Positions 42,331 through 52,759 of a stretch of DNA of 64,000 nucleotides are shown here, in pieces. Origin of the DNA: Hydractinia symbiolongicarpus (lineage: Eukaryota; Cnidaria; Hydrozoa; Anthoathecata; Hydractiniidae); contig NC_079878.1 in NCBI RefSeq assembly GCF_029227915.1, positions 24,515,501 through 24,579,500 on the forward strand, given 5' to 3'. A model generated the notes under the pieces. That model was not told the origin of the DNA, did no database searches, and worked only from the letters and a program-made list of their open reading frames with translations. A program made the translations under genes and the position numbers. Position 1 is the first letter of the stretch. Each line of letters opens with the position of its first letter.

Positions 42331-43280
42331 ACGTAGTAACGGTGGGTCTCCAAATCTTTACGTTGTTGAAGTAGGTGCTAGAGGTTACTGTTCTAGGTCC
42401 GTTACATGTTGTTTGAATCGCCACTAGTGAAGTCAATAGTCCTAAATATGTCCCTTTTACATCGCTCCCGTTCACCTACCGATCCTTCCAATTTCCTGCG
42501 GGCTTTGCAAAACAGAATGCATACTCTAAACAAAAAAGAATTCCATTTCAACAATCAGCAAGACATCTCTGAGACGTAGTCATTGACGAACTAATTGGAT
42601 CTTCTTCTTTGTGCTTTTAGAGGCATGTTCTCTAGAGGAGTACAACCTCTAGCTTGTTTCCAAAGACCTAACAGGTTGAGTTCATCATTGCGGTGGCTTG
42701 CCACCTCTTTGAAAATTATTTTCTTTCTGTTAGTCTGAAAACAACAACATCTTGTAATGCTTGTTTGTGTTCATCTTCTAAAGAACAAAAGGAGACAATT
42801 CTTACTTTACCAACATGCAAGTCAATAGGGGACTCTTTCAAGGCAATTTCGCAGTCGCAACAGCTTGTAGGTGACAACAGGTGGTTTTGCCCCCAGTGTT
42901 CATCACATCAGAAGAGCACAACTGAAACACAAATTTCCAGTTATGGCGATATCCTTGTTATTCAGTTACTTAGGTATGCCTTAGTTAATGGTTCCTCTTT
43001 CAAAGATACAAGATCGGTGAACTGTCTGTCTGCGAAACACCACGAGCTAATCGTGCTTTCTCACCCTAATGATGAAATTTTCTTTAGCAACAAGTACAGA
43101 TTAGTCGCCACCATAAACCATTCAGGTACCTTAAAAGCCGGACTTTACTGGGCGTTTATTAAAGATCAACGAAACACTTGGCATAAGTGCAACGACCGCT
43201 GCGTTTCAGAAGTCAATCCATCTCACTTAAACAATTCATCCTGTTACATACTATTTTTTACCAGGACCAAACTTTTTCCA
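42331..43280 (+). pseudogene. Retroelement copy B: USP domain, catalytic His lost
   Basis: After the endonuclease remnant come FLRALQNRMHTLNKKEFHFN and QQDISE (N-terminal USP), a ~110-bp unrelated stretch (about 42620-42725), and then TTTSCNACLCSS and WFCPQCSSHQKSTTETQI (two CxxC pairs). The His box reads NHSGTLKAGLYWAFI, with Leu replacing the catalytic His of GHY. The Cys box is not visible. The copy is therefore inactive on several counts. Confidence 0.75.
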
Positions 43281-43409
43281 TGCCATAAAAACAGATTGGG
43301 GGAGGGAATAAATTTCCCTAATGGTTCTAATTTACCCCAGCTAATCCTTGCCCGGTTAGTTTACCATGATATAGGAGTTTGCTCACTCCCTTCTCTCTCT
43401 TGAGATCCT

Positions 43410-43730
43410 GTAAGCAGCATAGCAAGGGGGCTAGACTTTTTGTCTTGTCTTTGGGTTTGACGGTCCCAATTGTTACCCCAGTCCAGTAGGCAGGCAGAGT
43501 TTGCTCACTTTGCCTTCAGGATTGACGATCCTGCTGCCCTGAGTCATTTTAGAAGCTTTTCAAGGGGGTTTGACGCCCACGCACATCAGGCCAGTCATGA
43601 CAGGCTGGTACTGTCATTAGGTTGACCCACCGCAGCAATGATCTGTGTAAGTTTGAGTGTTGGGCGCCCTTAACATGTGTAAAGCTACAGCTAGGTTCAC
43701 AAGTCCTGGCGCACAGATCGTTGCCTGCTT
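43410..43730 (+). other. Structured 3' UTR of copy B
   Basis: Three small hairpins have TGACG loops: TTGGG/CCCAA (43451-43469), CAGGAT/ATCCTG (43517-43533) and GGG/CCC (43566-43578). A terminal fold follows, with 14 paired bases GCAATGATCTGTGT (43635-43648) against GCACAGATCGTTGC (43711-43724). It encloses GGGCGCCC and a GCTAGG/CCTGGC hairpin around TTCACAAGT. The same modules follow copies C-F with compensating differences. Confidence 0.7.
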
Positions 43731-43779
43731 TAAACTCTATAATATCTAACCATCTGTCATTAGACAAGCTATATCACAA

Positions 43780-44355
43780 CAGCCAGCTGTTTTGTCACTT
43801 CATCATCAAATATGCACTATATAAAATATGCCAATGTTATTTTGCAAGCACTAAGTACTATTCCATCCCTATGGTCCCAGAGTGCTTCTGAGTCATCCCG
43901 TTTGTCACCAATTGTGAGGGCGATTGCTCTTAACATGACCATGTCTGGAGAGTGAAAATAAATGGTTTTGCCCACAATGTTCCCTGCACCAACAGAGCAC
44001 TAGGGAAACAAGGATTACGAGAAATAGCGAAATTTTAACCTTACACCTGAAAAGGTTTGCAAGAGATGGAGAACATCAGGTTAAGGACAATAAATTTGTT
44101 GAAAGTTTTTCCTCTTGTAATCCTTATCTCAATATCCCGATATCTAGTGACTCGGACACATCTTTTATCCAAAAGTATGCTTTGGTAGCTGTGATAAATC
44201 ACTCTGGAACATTGAATGGAGGCCACTATTGGGCCTATACCAAAGATCGGACCACAAACTCTTGGTACCTCTGCAATGATAAGGCAATAAGCAAAGTTGA
44301 TCCAAGAACGCTCAACAGCACTACATCACATGTTTTCTTTTATACCCGCTGCTAG
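43780..44355 (+). pseudogene. Retroelement copy C: USP domain with internal deletion
   Basis: It starts inside the USP Cys-box helix (YANVILQALSTIPSLWSQSA), lacking the catalytic Cys. A deletion then joins LSPIVRAIALNMT to KWFCPQCSLHQQSTRETRIT. The His box NHSGTLNGGHYWAY and WYLCNDKAIS are intact, and the frame ends FFYTRC-stop at 44355. The downstream 600 bp match the 3' end of copy D closely, so C and D are recent relatives. Confidence 0.75.
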
Positions 44356-44975
44356 GTTTTGTAAATCCGGGCGGTTTTGTATTACCCCAGCTAGTTCATT
44401 CGAACCAGTTAACCGTCAATACCCAGAGGGTAAAAAGTTCAGCTCACTCTTCTCAGGTAAATTATAACAAGCTTAGCAAGGGGGTTTGCTTTTAGCTTGT
44501 CTTTGAGTGTAACGACCCCAGGCTTGACAACCCTGCTGTCCTTAGTCAAAATATGGACAGGCTGGTCCTGTCGTGACAACCTCCTGTGTAAGGCTGTGTT
44601 GGGGCCCTGTAACACATCTGGAAAGCTACAGCCAGAGTCACAAGTTCTGGCGCCCAGGATGGGTCTTATTTAATTCTTTTTTATAATAATATATTTTTGA
44701 CATTACATTTTTCTATTTGTGTTCGATCTGTAACGAGTCCGTTTATGTCGTTAGCTCTGTCTTGTGTTGTGTTGTTTGTGATAGAAGGATTGTTTTTTCT
44801 CTTTACGATTTTCTTAAAGAATAGTTTTAAGTCCAAGTTGGACAGTACTCATGCTTGTAAGAAGCAAGAAAGTGTATTCAGCACCTTCTTCTAGGAGCCT
44901 AATCCTAGTTTTGACAACCACCATCCCTGTAGACAAGATGCTTCAGTGCAGCTTGCTGTATTGTAAACCTTTTTC
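44356..44975 (+). other. Structured 3' UTR and 3' end of copy C
   Basis: It has the TTGAGTGTAACGACCCCA hairpin (44504-44520), CAGG/CCTG with a TTGACAA loop, and the terminal fold at 44580-44662 (CCTCCTGTGT against CCCAGGATGG, partly eroded). About 300 bp further are shared with copy D to TTGTAAACCTTTTTCA, after which the two diverge. That point near 44975 is therefore the probable 3' end of the element. Confidence 0.65.
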
Positions 44976-44984
44976 ATCATACAA

Positions 44985-46545
44985 TGCCTTTGCTTATGTT
45001 GCTTAGTGCACAAACAACCACCATTACTTTATCTATTAGGTGGACTTGCGTTATCGGAATAGTGGTGTTCAGAATCATGAATTTTCTTAATCATCCAATC
45101 ACTCTCTCAATATGTATTCGAACATTTGCAATTTGCCTCGATCGATCAACATCAGCAGCAGAAATTTGGTCTTTTCCCCTACTAAATTCCGGGTATCTTC
45201 AAAAATGCTCCCCTTGTGGCTAATTCTTGTTCAATAAGAAAACCTCTATCTGCCAAAACCATATCACCATTCTCTATCAAGTCTAGAAAGTCACTTTTGA
45301 TCGTTATTTCTTTATCTGATACTCCTCCACCCCATCCTCTAGATAAAAACTGACAGAACTGAATGGAGAACAAGCTATCAAATATTTTATTGTATTGGTA
45401 TTTTTGTAATTAGACCAAGTATTATTGTATTGGTATTTTTGTAATTAGACCAAGTATGTGCCCTTGTATTCAAGTTCAATGGTCGCTGAATAAGAATTTC
45501 TGTGCAGTCAATTATACAGCAACAGCTTTTATAGGATCTAAAACATTTTCGCAAATTTTTTCTTAAAGCTTGTTTTTTAGGCTATATAAGTGTAAACAAT
45601 AATGACTTTGCTGGTAGTGGGTAACAACTGTCGATAAATACGAGAAATCACAGGTGGTCGAACTTTAAATCTATATTCAATGTCTCTATTAAGAAGTCCA
45701 AGTTTTAATTTCATGAGGACTACAAGGACATAATCTTTTTGTGTCAACAATTTTGTTGCTGGCTTAATTTATGTTATACAATATTGACCACTCAATTAAA
45801 TCTTCCTTTGTTTAAAGCCAGTATAAAAATAAAACATTTCAGGAGATTGTTTCAATGGCTTATAACAAAATTTATCCATGAATGTCATTTAATCTATTTG
45901 CATATTCCCTATTCAATCCAGTGTACTTGTTTGAAATGTTCTGTTTTTCATCCACTTCATTATTGAAATCCTTTTCCAAGCATTTAACTTTCTCCTCCAG
46001 TTCTTATAATTTCTGACATAATTCTGACATGGAAAGACCTTGATCTTCTGGGGGTTCAAAATCATCGTCAGATTCACATTTTAGCTACTAATTCAGATGT
46101 TAATTTCCTTCGTTTTGTGAGTCGAGAATGTCTATCTTGCTTTTCAAACTTTCTTTTCTCACGCACTCGTTTTCCACAACGTTCAAATACTGAGGGTATC
46201 CAGTCTGGATAAGAAGAATCTTTAGACTTTTTTCCTAAAAATGCGAACAATAAAAGCTCTAAAGACTTTAAAAAATTCCAGAGAAAAAGTTCATGTGGGT
46301 GAGGGGACAGAAAACACAAGATGGTTCGCACAACTTTACAAAAGAGTGAACAAAGTCACTTACCAGACAAAATGTAAATGACACACTGGCATTCTTTATT
46401 CAACCATTCAATTCTGTCAATTGCAGTCAGCCATCTCTCCCTTAACACAGGATGCTTCTTATTAGGAATTTTGTAAAATCCACCTTATTCATCCGTCTTC
46501 CAACAATTTGTACAATTAGGTACGCAACAGTTACCAAGCTATGAA
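44985..46545 (-). pseudogene. THAP-domain DDE_Tnp_4-type transposase
   Basis: On the minus strand a THAP zinc finger starts near 46540: CCVPNCTNCWKTDE, then FYKIPNKKHPVLRERWLTAI. After an intron-like gap, SSYPDWIPSVFERCGKR (46074-46331) is the end of THAP plus a basic region. The DDE part (45373-44990) shows GDMVLADRGFLIEQELATRG and [10 protein letters not shown], the D and E motifs of Harbinger/ISL2EU-type nucleases. Stops (for example within VIG*LRKF) and a frameshift near 45180 make it dead. Its left end abuts retroelement copy C. Confidence 0.7.
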
Positions 46546-46939
46546 AACAACAGTTTTTTTAAGTATTTAAAAAATAAATATATCCAAACAGTACAACACG
46601 TCTCTTCTCTTCAATAATCTCTAACAAAAGACACTGGGCGCCCTCAATGTTTTGCCTGTCGATTTTTTCGCAAGTTTGCGCATGTGCAAAAGTGCCGTAA
46701 AACGTAAACATTGAAATGCGTTTATAGGTTGCCAATGCAACATCTCCACAACCCTTAGTAATAGCAGTAACCACATGAAACGAGCTAAAACCATTTTAAA
46801 CCAGCTGGAACGAGCTAAAACCATCTGAAACGAGCTAGCCAGGAGCATAATTTTTCTTACCATCAGGAAATTGGAATAGTTAGGTGGATTATTATTATGC
46901 GGTCTCTTGATGGTTTATTAATCTCCTTTTTCAAACGTT
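46546..46939. other. No gene; short GAGCTAAAACCAT repeat
   Basis: AACGAGCTAAAACCAT recurs two to three times at 46780-46840. Otherwise I see nothing beyond flanking DNA of two elements. Confidence 0.4.
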
Positions 46940-48500
46940 TACAAAAGTTATTGGTTTTGGCAGATGGTGTCAATGAGTGCAGTTGGTGTCTTGCAGGAGG
47001 CAGGGGGTGCTTACTCAGGGGCCCGTTCTGAGAGCCGGGTCAAAGGCACATACAAAATCTAAAGTGTCAGGTATACTGCACCTTACCAAAGATTGGAAGA
47101 TTGTTGCTGACACACACTCGAACTATGTGTTTCCTAGCCATATTGCCATTTCTGAGCTTAAACCGGACCTTGTGTTATATTCAAATGACCTTAAGCGCGT
47201 TATTATTGTAGAACTCACTTGCCCATGTGAGGAAAACATGAATGCTTGGCACTCCACAAAAGTTGCCAAATATTCCTGTTTAATGAATGTGATTATGGTT
47301 AATGGCTGGCAAGTTGATTTCTTCGCAGTGGAAGTAGGAGCAAGAGGATATTGTGCAAGAACCACCACTGCCTGTTTAAAAAGAATGGGTTTCACCAACA
47401 AACTTGCTTATTCCACTGCAAATGATCTCGGTAAAATCAGTATGAGGTCTTCTTTTTGTATCTGGCTGGCACGTGAATCCAATGTTTGGTCAACTGACTC
47501 CTTAATGCAATTACCCAAATCCAAGCAGGCTTTGCCCATTGTGGAGACCAAGGGTGTTTCATCTCGCCGAAAGGGGCCATCTAAAAAGGTTAGCCAAAAT
47601 AAAAATGACACTCAACCAATTAGTGTCTATAAAAACATCGGTTTTTTAAACAAAGGCAACACTTGTTACGCCAACGCCATTTTGCAAGTATTAAGTACCA
47701 TTCCAACACTCTGGTGCCAGAGTGGGTCAGAATCGTTTCATTTATCACCTATTGCGAGGTCTATTTCGCTTAACATGGCGAAGCTGAAGCAATCATTGTC
47801 ACCTGTTGACCCTTCGAATTTTCTCTGGGCCCTTGAACGTCAAATGCACTCTGATGGGAAACTGGACTTCCAATTTAATACTCAGCAAGATGTAGCAGAG
47901 ATTTTGTTTGTGGTTTTGGACGCCCTTAAGGGATTTTCCCCGATTGCTGCAGATAAAATCTCAACTGAAATCTCAATGTCCGTAAGCTGTAACACCTGCC
48001 TGTGCACCTCGGTAAATGTCGAAATGCAGGACATTTTAACACTGCCAATGACATCTAAAATCCAATCTTGTGTCAGCAAATTTTTAGAACCGGAAATTCT
48101 AACTGATGGAAACAAGTGGTTTTGTCCGCAATGCTTTGCACATAGAGAGAGTACTAGAGAAACGCAAATCAGCAGGAGTAGTGAAATCTTATTCCTGCAT
48201 CTTAAAAGGTTTTTAAAACATCTGGTAAAAGACAACAGAGTTGTTGAATGTGTTTCTTTACGTGACTCTCTCCTGCAACTACCTCTCGTCAGTGATACGG
48301 ACACAATGTTTAATCAGAACTACTCATTGTTAGCAACAATTAATCACTCCGGTACATTAACCGCAGGTCATTATTGGGCTTATGTTAAGGATCCTGCCAC
48401 AAATTCTTGGTACCACTGCAATGATAGAGCGGTTTGCAAATGCTCTCCACCTATTCTCAACAACAATTCATGTTATATTCTTTGTTACGTTCGCTGTTGA
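46940..48500 (+). CDS. Retroelement copy D: intact endonuclease-USP fusion
   Basis: 507 codons are open from GTG 46977 to 48500; no ATG clearly starts this frame, so initiation is uncertain. The first ~100 bp match the 5' region of copy A, after which the sequence jumps to the endonuclease, so the RT is deleted. Endonuclease-like core: ELKPDLVLYSNDLKRV, VELTCPCEENMNAWHSTKVA, then FAVEVGARGYC. After a basic linker the USP follows: Cys box GFLNKGNTCYANAILQVL (Cys230), QQDVAEILFVVLDAL, CNTCLC and WFCPQC finger, and the His box GTLTAGHYWAYV (His465) with YHCNDRAV. All catalytic positions are present. An intact USP in an element without RT is notable. Confidence 0.85.
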
Positions 48501-49250
48501 TCCGCTTTTTCTTTCTTTCTTATACATTCATCATTACGTTTATAAAACCTGTACTTCCAGGGTCATGGGGGAGGAAAATGTAAATCCGAGCGGTTTTATA
48601 TTACCCCAGCTAGTTCATTCGAACCAGTTTGCCGTCAATACCCAGAGGGTAAAGAGTTCAGCTCACTCTTCTCTGGTAACTTAAAAGAAGCTTAGCAAGG
48701 GGGTTTGCTTTCAGCTTGTCTTTGGGTGTAACGACCCCACTTTTTACCCCAGTTCAGTAAGGTGCCCAAGTTTACTAACTTGGTCTTCAGGCTTGACAAC
48801 CCTGCTGTCCTTAGTCAAAATATGTACAGGCTGGTCTTGTCATGACAACCTCCTGTGTAAGGCTGAGTGTTGGGGCCCTGTAACACATGTGGAAAGCTAC
48901 AGCCAGAGTCACAAGTTCTGGCGCACAGGAGGGTTTTATATAATTCTTTTTTTATATTATATATTTTTGACATATACATTTTTTCCATTTGTGTTTGTTC
49001 TGTAACCAGTCCGTTTATGTTGTTAGATCTGTCTTGTGTCGTATTGTTTGTGATTGAAGGATTGTTTTTTCTCTTTAAGATTTTCTCAGTGAATAGTTAT
49101 AGGTCCAAGTTGGACAGTACTCATGCTTGTAATAAGCAAGAAAGTGTATTCAGCACCTTCTTCTGGGAGCCTAATCCCAATTTTATTTACATCCACCGTC
49201 CCTGTAGACAAGATACTTCAGTGCAGCTTGCTGTATTGTAAACCTTTTTC
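48501..49250 (+). other. Structured 3' UTR and 3' end of copy D
   Basis: Hairpin GGG/CCC around TGTAACGA (48724-48738), CAGG/CCTG (48788-48804), and the terminal fold CCTCCTGTGT (48849-48858) with GCACAGGAGG (48923-48932). The last encloses GTGTTGGGG...AACAC and GCCAG/CTGGC. The final 300 bp include GCTTGTAATAAGCAAG and end at TTGTAAACCTTTTTC, shared with copy C. Confidence 0.7.
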
Positions 49251-49793
49251 AACTTCAAATCATTTTAATTTTATAAGTATTTTTTTTGTCTTGCTTATGT
49301 TCTTGCCATTTCCTAAAACTGTATTGGTTAAGCAAGACTATCACATTCAATGGGATTTCGTTTACCATTTCGTCCCAGTACTGTCGTTTTAAATTGCCTA
49401 GTTTAATCGCCGATTTTTTTGTTGTTGTTTTTTTCGCTTTTTTGTCATAAGCTTTATTTTTGTAGTCGAAGAAGGAAAAATGCGTAACATGTGTATCGGA
49501 TACACCTTGAAATAAGGGGAATGACTATTCAGGTCATTTTGAAATATTATTGTCAAACCACCCACATCGTCTAAAGACAAATTTTGTCATCGCACTACGT
49601 GCTTTGTTACTCTTAATCTCTTTAGCAGCGTACACAAAGTGTATTGAACCTGTACTGTATAAGGTGGATTTCCAATTGGGTATTTTTTGCCTCGGATTTG
49701 GAATGGAAAGGAAATTAATTAATTTCAATTTCCACTTAAATTCGGGCGGCAGAAAATTTTTTGTGCATAGTTGAACAGAAAGTGGTCAAAGTT
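49251..49793. other. No gene seen
   Basis: Short frames on both strands overlap each other and lack motifs. This is the 3' flank of copy D. Confidence 0.4.
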
Positions 49794-49990
49794 TACTTTA
49801 GGAAGATATTGATGTTTAGTTTCTGCTGATGACCGTCCGCGGACCTCTTTGAGGTGACCCAGCTAGACATCCAGGGTACTTAGTTTCAGAAATATGGGTC
49901 GAAACCTACCTGCCCTGGGTCAAAGTTCTGTTCATCTTTTCAAATGTGTTGTGTCTTGCCACCTCTTTGTAAATTATTTTCTTATTATTT
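49794..49990 (+). repeat. ~200-bp repeat, copy 1
   Basis: It matches 61757-62036: GTTTACTTTAGGAAG, TTTCTGCTGATGACCGTCCG followed by CGGACCTCTT, AGAAATATGGGTCGAAACCT, and CTTGCCACCTCTTTGTAAAT. It contains the palindrome GTCCGCGGAC. A fragment of its end also occurs in copy B (~42690). It may be the tail of another repeat family. Confidence 0.65.
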
Positions 49991-50339
49991 ATTAAGAATT
50001 ACTACTTAGGTATATACAGAAAATCATTTTCTATATTTTCTGTTAGCAGCTGGCCCCAACATATGTGTGAAATACCCTAAATGGATAAATTTTGGCGAGT
50101 ATTTAATTTGGCAAATGACCAAATTAGAATGTTTGGCGGGAATTTAATTTGGCGAATGATAAATTTTATAAAATTTGGCGAATACAAAAAAATGTTTATT
50201 TTGGCGGGGATTTATATGGCAAATGACACTAAGAATTGAATTCTATTTATAAAACTTGTGAATATAAAAAAAATTCGTTTTCAAAAATTTATTTTCAGCT
50301 GAGTGACAATGGGCTGGAAAAACAAGGGTGAAACTGCCA

Positions 50340-50560
50340 TTTTATCATATTAAATTATGTGTTTCAACAAGACTTTCAATTTAAATGCCACTGTCAACCA
50401 TTCTGGCACTTTAAAAGCGGGTCATTGCTGGACTTTTAATTAAGGAAAAAATGATACCCAACTCAAGTGCTACGATCGTGCCATTGCTGAGATAGAGGCA
50501 TCACAAATAAACAATCGCTCAGCTTTTGTACTTTTCTTTTTGTTTCTTTCGTGCAACCAC
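50340..50560 (+). pseudogene. Retroelement copy E: USP His-box fragment
   Basis: A frame reads NATVNHSGTLKAGHCWTF, then after a stop KCYDRAIAEIEASQINNRSA. This is the end of the USP domain with Tyr to Cys after the catalytic His. Only the last ~60 codons survive. Confidence 0.65.
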
Positions 50561-50639
50561 GTGAATCGGGGGAGGAAGTTTGTTTTCCTAGCGGTTGTAA
50601 CTTACCGAGTTGGTGTACTGTGACAATAGAGTTTGCTCA

Positions 50640-50935
50640 CTTCGTTCTCTTTTTGATACCCTATAAGAAGCGTAGCAAAGGCCCATTAGGCCAAGTTTGA
50701 TCACTTGGTATCAAGGATTAAAAACCATGCTGCCTCGAGTTAGTTTTGAAGAAGCCATAGATTTAAATCTTTTCCTTTTTTTCGCACTTGATCTAGGCAA
50801 ACCTCAATTATGACTGGCTGGGTAAGCGTCCGTAGCAGCAATGATCTGTGGAAGGATTAGTGTTTGCGCCATTAACAAGGGTAAAGCTACTGCCAGAGTC
50901 ACAAGTTTCGGCGTACAGATCGATGTGTTTTTTTA
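50640..50935 (+). other. 3' UTR of copy E with eroded terminal fold
   Basis: AGCGTAGCAAAGGC, CTAGGCAAACCTCAATTATG and a terminal fold with GATCTGT (near 50844) pairing ACAGATC (near 50915), enclosing GCCAGAGTCACAAGTTTCGG. It is recognisable by comparison with copies B, D and F. Confidence 0.55.
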
Positions 50936-51873
50936 CGAAGTGCGACATTAAAGGATTACGAAGTGTGATGGAGTCACGAAATGCGAAAAATTGGATTACA
51001 TAGTGCGACAGGATTACAAAGTGATAAATTTTAACGGTTTTCGCAGATATTCAAATTTTTTGTAAAAAACTCAGTAACGTATGAATAAAAAAGTGATGGC
51101 TGTTACTAAAGAAAATTTCGTAAATAGAACATTAAGTGTATAAATCATATCGACAGTTGGTCCAGCATTGACACTAAAAGCAAAAATACCATGAAGTCTC
51201 CTGTTTCAGCATCAAATTCATTCGTGACAACTACACGTCACATTTATACCTCAATTTTTTTGTATTTTAAAATTAATAATCTACAGATTTCTTAGGGAAA
51301 ATTAATTTCTCACCAGCCTTTTGTGGATGTGGCACATACATTCTGAACCACTAAACGCACTTTTCAACTCTGCTATAACAAAACTTGCAGAGTCTTTACG
51401 ATACATAGATGCCTGAATAAAAAAATAATATAATATTTGACCAATAAACACACCTTTTTGTTTATAAGAGATCATTTATCCAACGACAAAAATATAACAA
51501 AAATAGAATGGTGTTTCGATTGGAAAATCATGTTTCAAAAACATGCAAGTGATAAACGTATAAACATGTAATATTCTGTTCCTTGGAAAAGCTGTAGCAT
51601 GTTGAAATTTTTTGTTTAAACTTCTATTTCTTTCACCCATCACTAGTAGTGAAAAGTTTATATTGAAAATAGTGTGCACATTTGCTGTTCAATCGTCAAT
51701 TCATCAGATGATGGGATATGAAATGAGAGAAATTCTTCTACAATACCTACAGTTATGCTGTTTTCAAGGTTAACACCATCTGAACAGTTGTTGATATTGG
51801 CAAGACAAACGTCAATGGTTGTCCCAGTCACTAATGGAACAATTTGAGCACCTTTCACAAAACTGGTTCACTG
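50936..51873. other. No gene; GATTACGAAGTGCGA words
   Basis: GATTACGAAGTG/GATTACATAGTGCGA-like words repeat at 50935-51030. A minus-strand frame of 66 residues at 51658-51858 (VPLVTGTTIDVCLANINN) could be a coding remnant but has no recognised domain. Confidence 0.35.
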
Positions 51874-51879
51874 TTAAAG

Positions 51880-52500
51880 GAGAAAAAAAATGTAAAATTC
51901 TGGATAGGTCCCTAAATTTTTTAAGACAATCAAACAGGTTTTTTCTAAGTGGCCCAACCAATTCAATCTTCTTATCTGGATAACATCTTTAATTCTACGA
52001 ATACTTAGCCTGCTTCTTAGCTCATCTGAACTCTTTTTGTCTCTCAGACTGGCGTTACACATCCACCTAACCATTCTCATATCATTCCTTTCTAAACGGT
52101 CAAGATCTTCCTGCTTCACTGCCCATGTCTCACTACCATACAACAAACACTTCTTACACAGGCCGCATACAACCTACCTTTTACCTCAATTGACAAGACT
52201 GCTAGTTAACAAAGGAAGTAACTCTCTAAACTTTTTCCAAGCAGAACTATCCTGCAAGTGACACTTCTTCCAACACCCCCTTCACTGCCCAACATCACCT
52301 AAGTAACAGAAGTTCTCAACTATCTCCAACGAGCCACTGTTGTACATCATTAAAGCTGAAAATACTTAATTCTCAATAATCTCATCTTTGCAACACTTGC
52401 ATACAAACTGAATGTCAGCTCTTAACCTTCCACTAATACTACTGCACTTCTTATGTACCCAATGCTTGCAATTCTGACCAACCCCTTTCCTGCAAACTTC
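51880..52500 (-). pseudogene. LINE 3' coding remnant
   Basis: On the minus strand: a CCxxC-like KGVGQNCKHWVHKKCSSISG and ADIQFVCKCCK, then ENFCYLGDV, then GSETWAVKQEDLDRLERNDM and MVRWMCNASLRDKKSSDELR, typical of the region after the RT of LINEs common in cnidarians and fish. Several stops. It is possibly the same family as the fragments at 12213-13075 and 62640-62870. Confidence 0.75.
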
Positions 52501-52759
52501 CAACTACAACGTCACACTTGGCTGCAATCATAGTCATAAGAAAAAGAGTCTGGAAAAGAAAGCGCTATAACAATGGAAACATTGTTTTGATCCTTTTGTG
52601 GCCATAATGAAACTAGAACTCATAATGAAACTAGAACTCAGTTTTGTATAGGCACGGTAAATTAGAAATGGCGGTTTTTCTGGTTCAGATTACTCTTTTT
52701 TGTTGTATACAAAGAATTTAATTTGACTTTTTTATTGATATGCCTGGAGATAATTTTTC
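52501..52759. other. Short spacer; ATAATGAAACTAGAACTC tandem pair
   Basis: ATAATGAAACTAGAACTC is repeated directly at about 52604-52640. Nothing else was recognised. Confidence 0.4.

Noticed and set aside
47882-48304. 140-codon minus-strand frame within the USP of copy D
   Set aside because: Antisense shadow of an intact, motif-rich coding frame.
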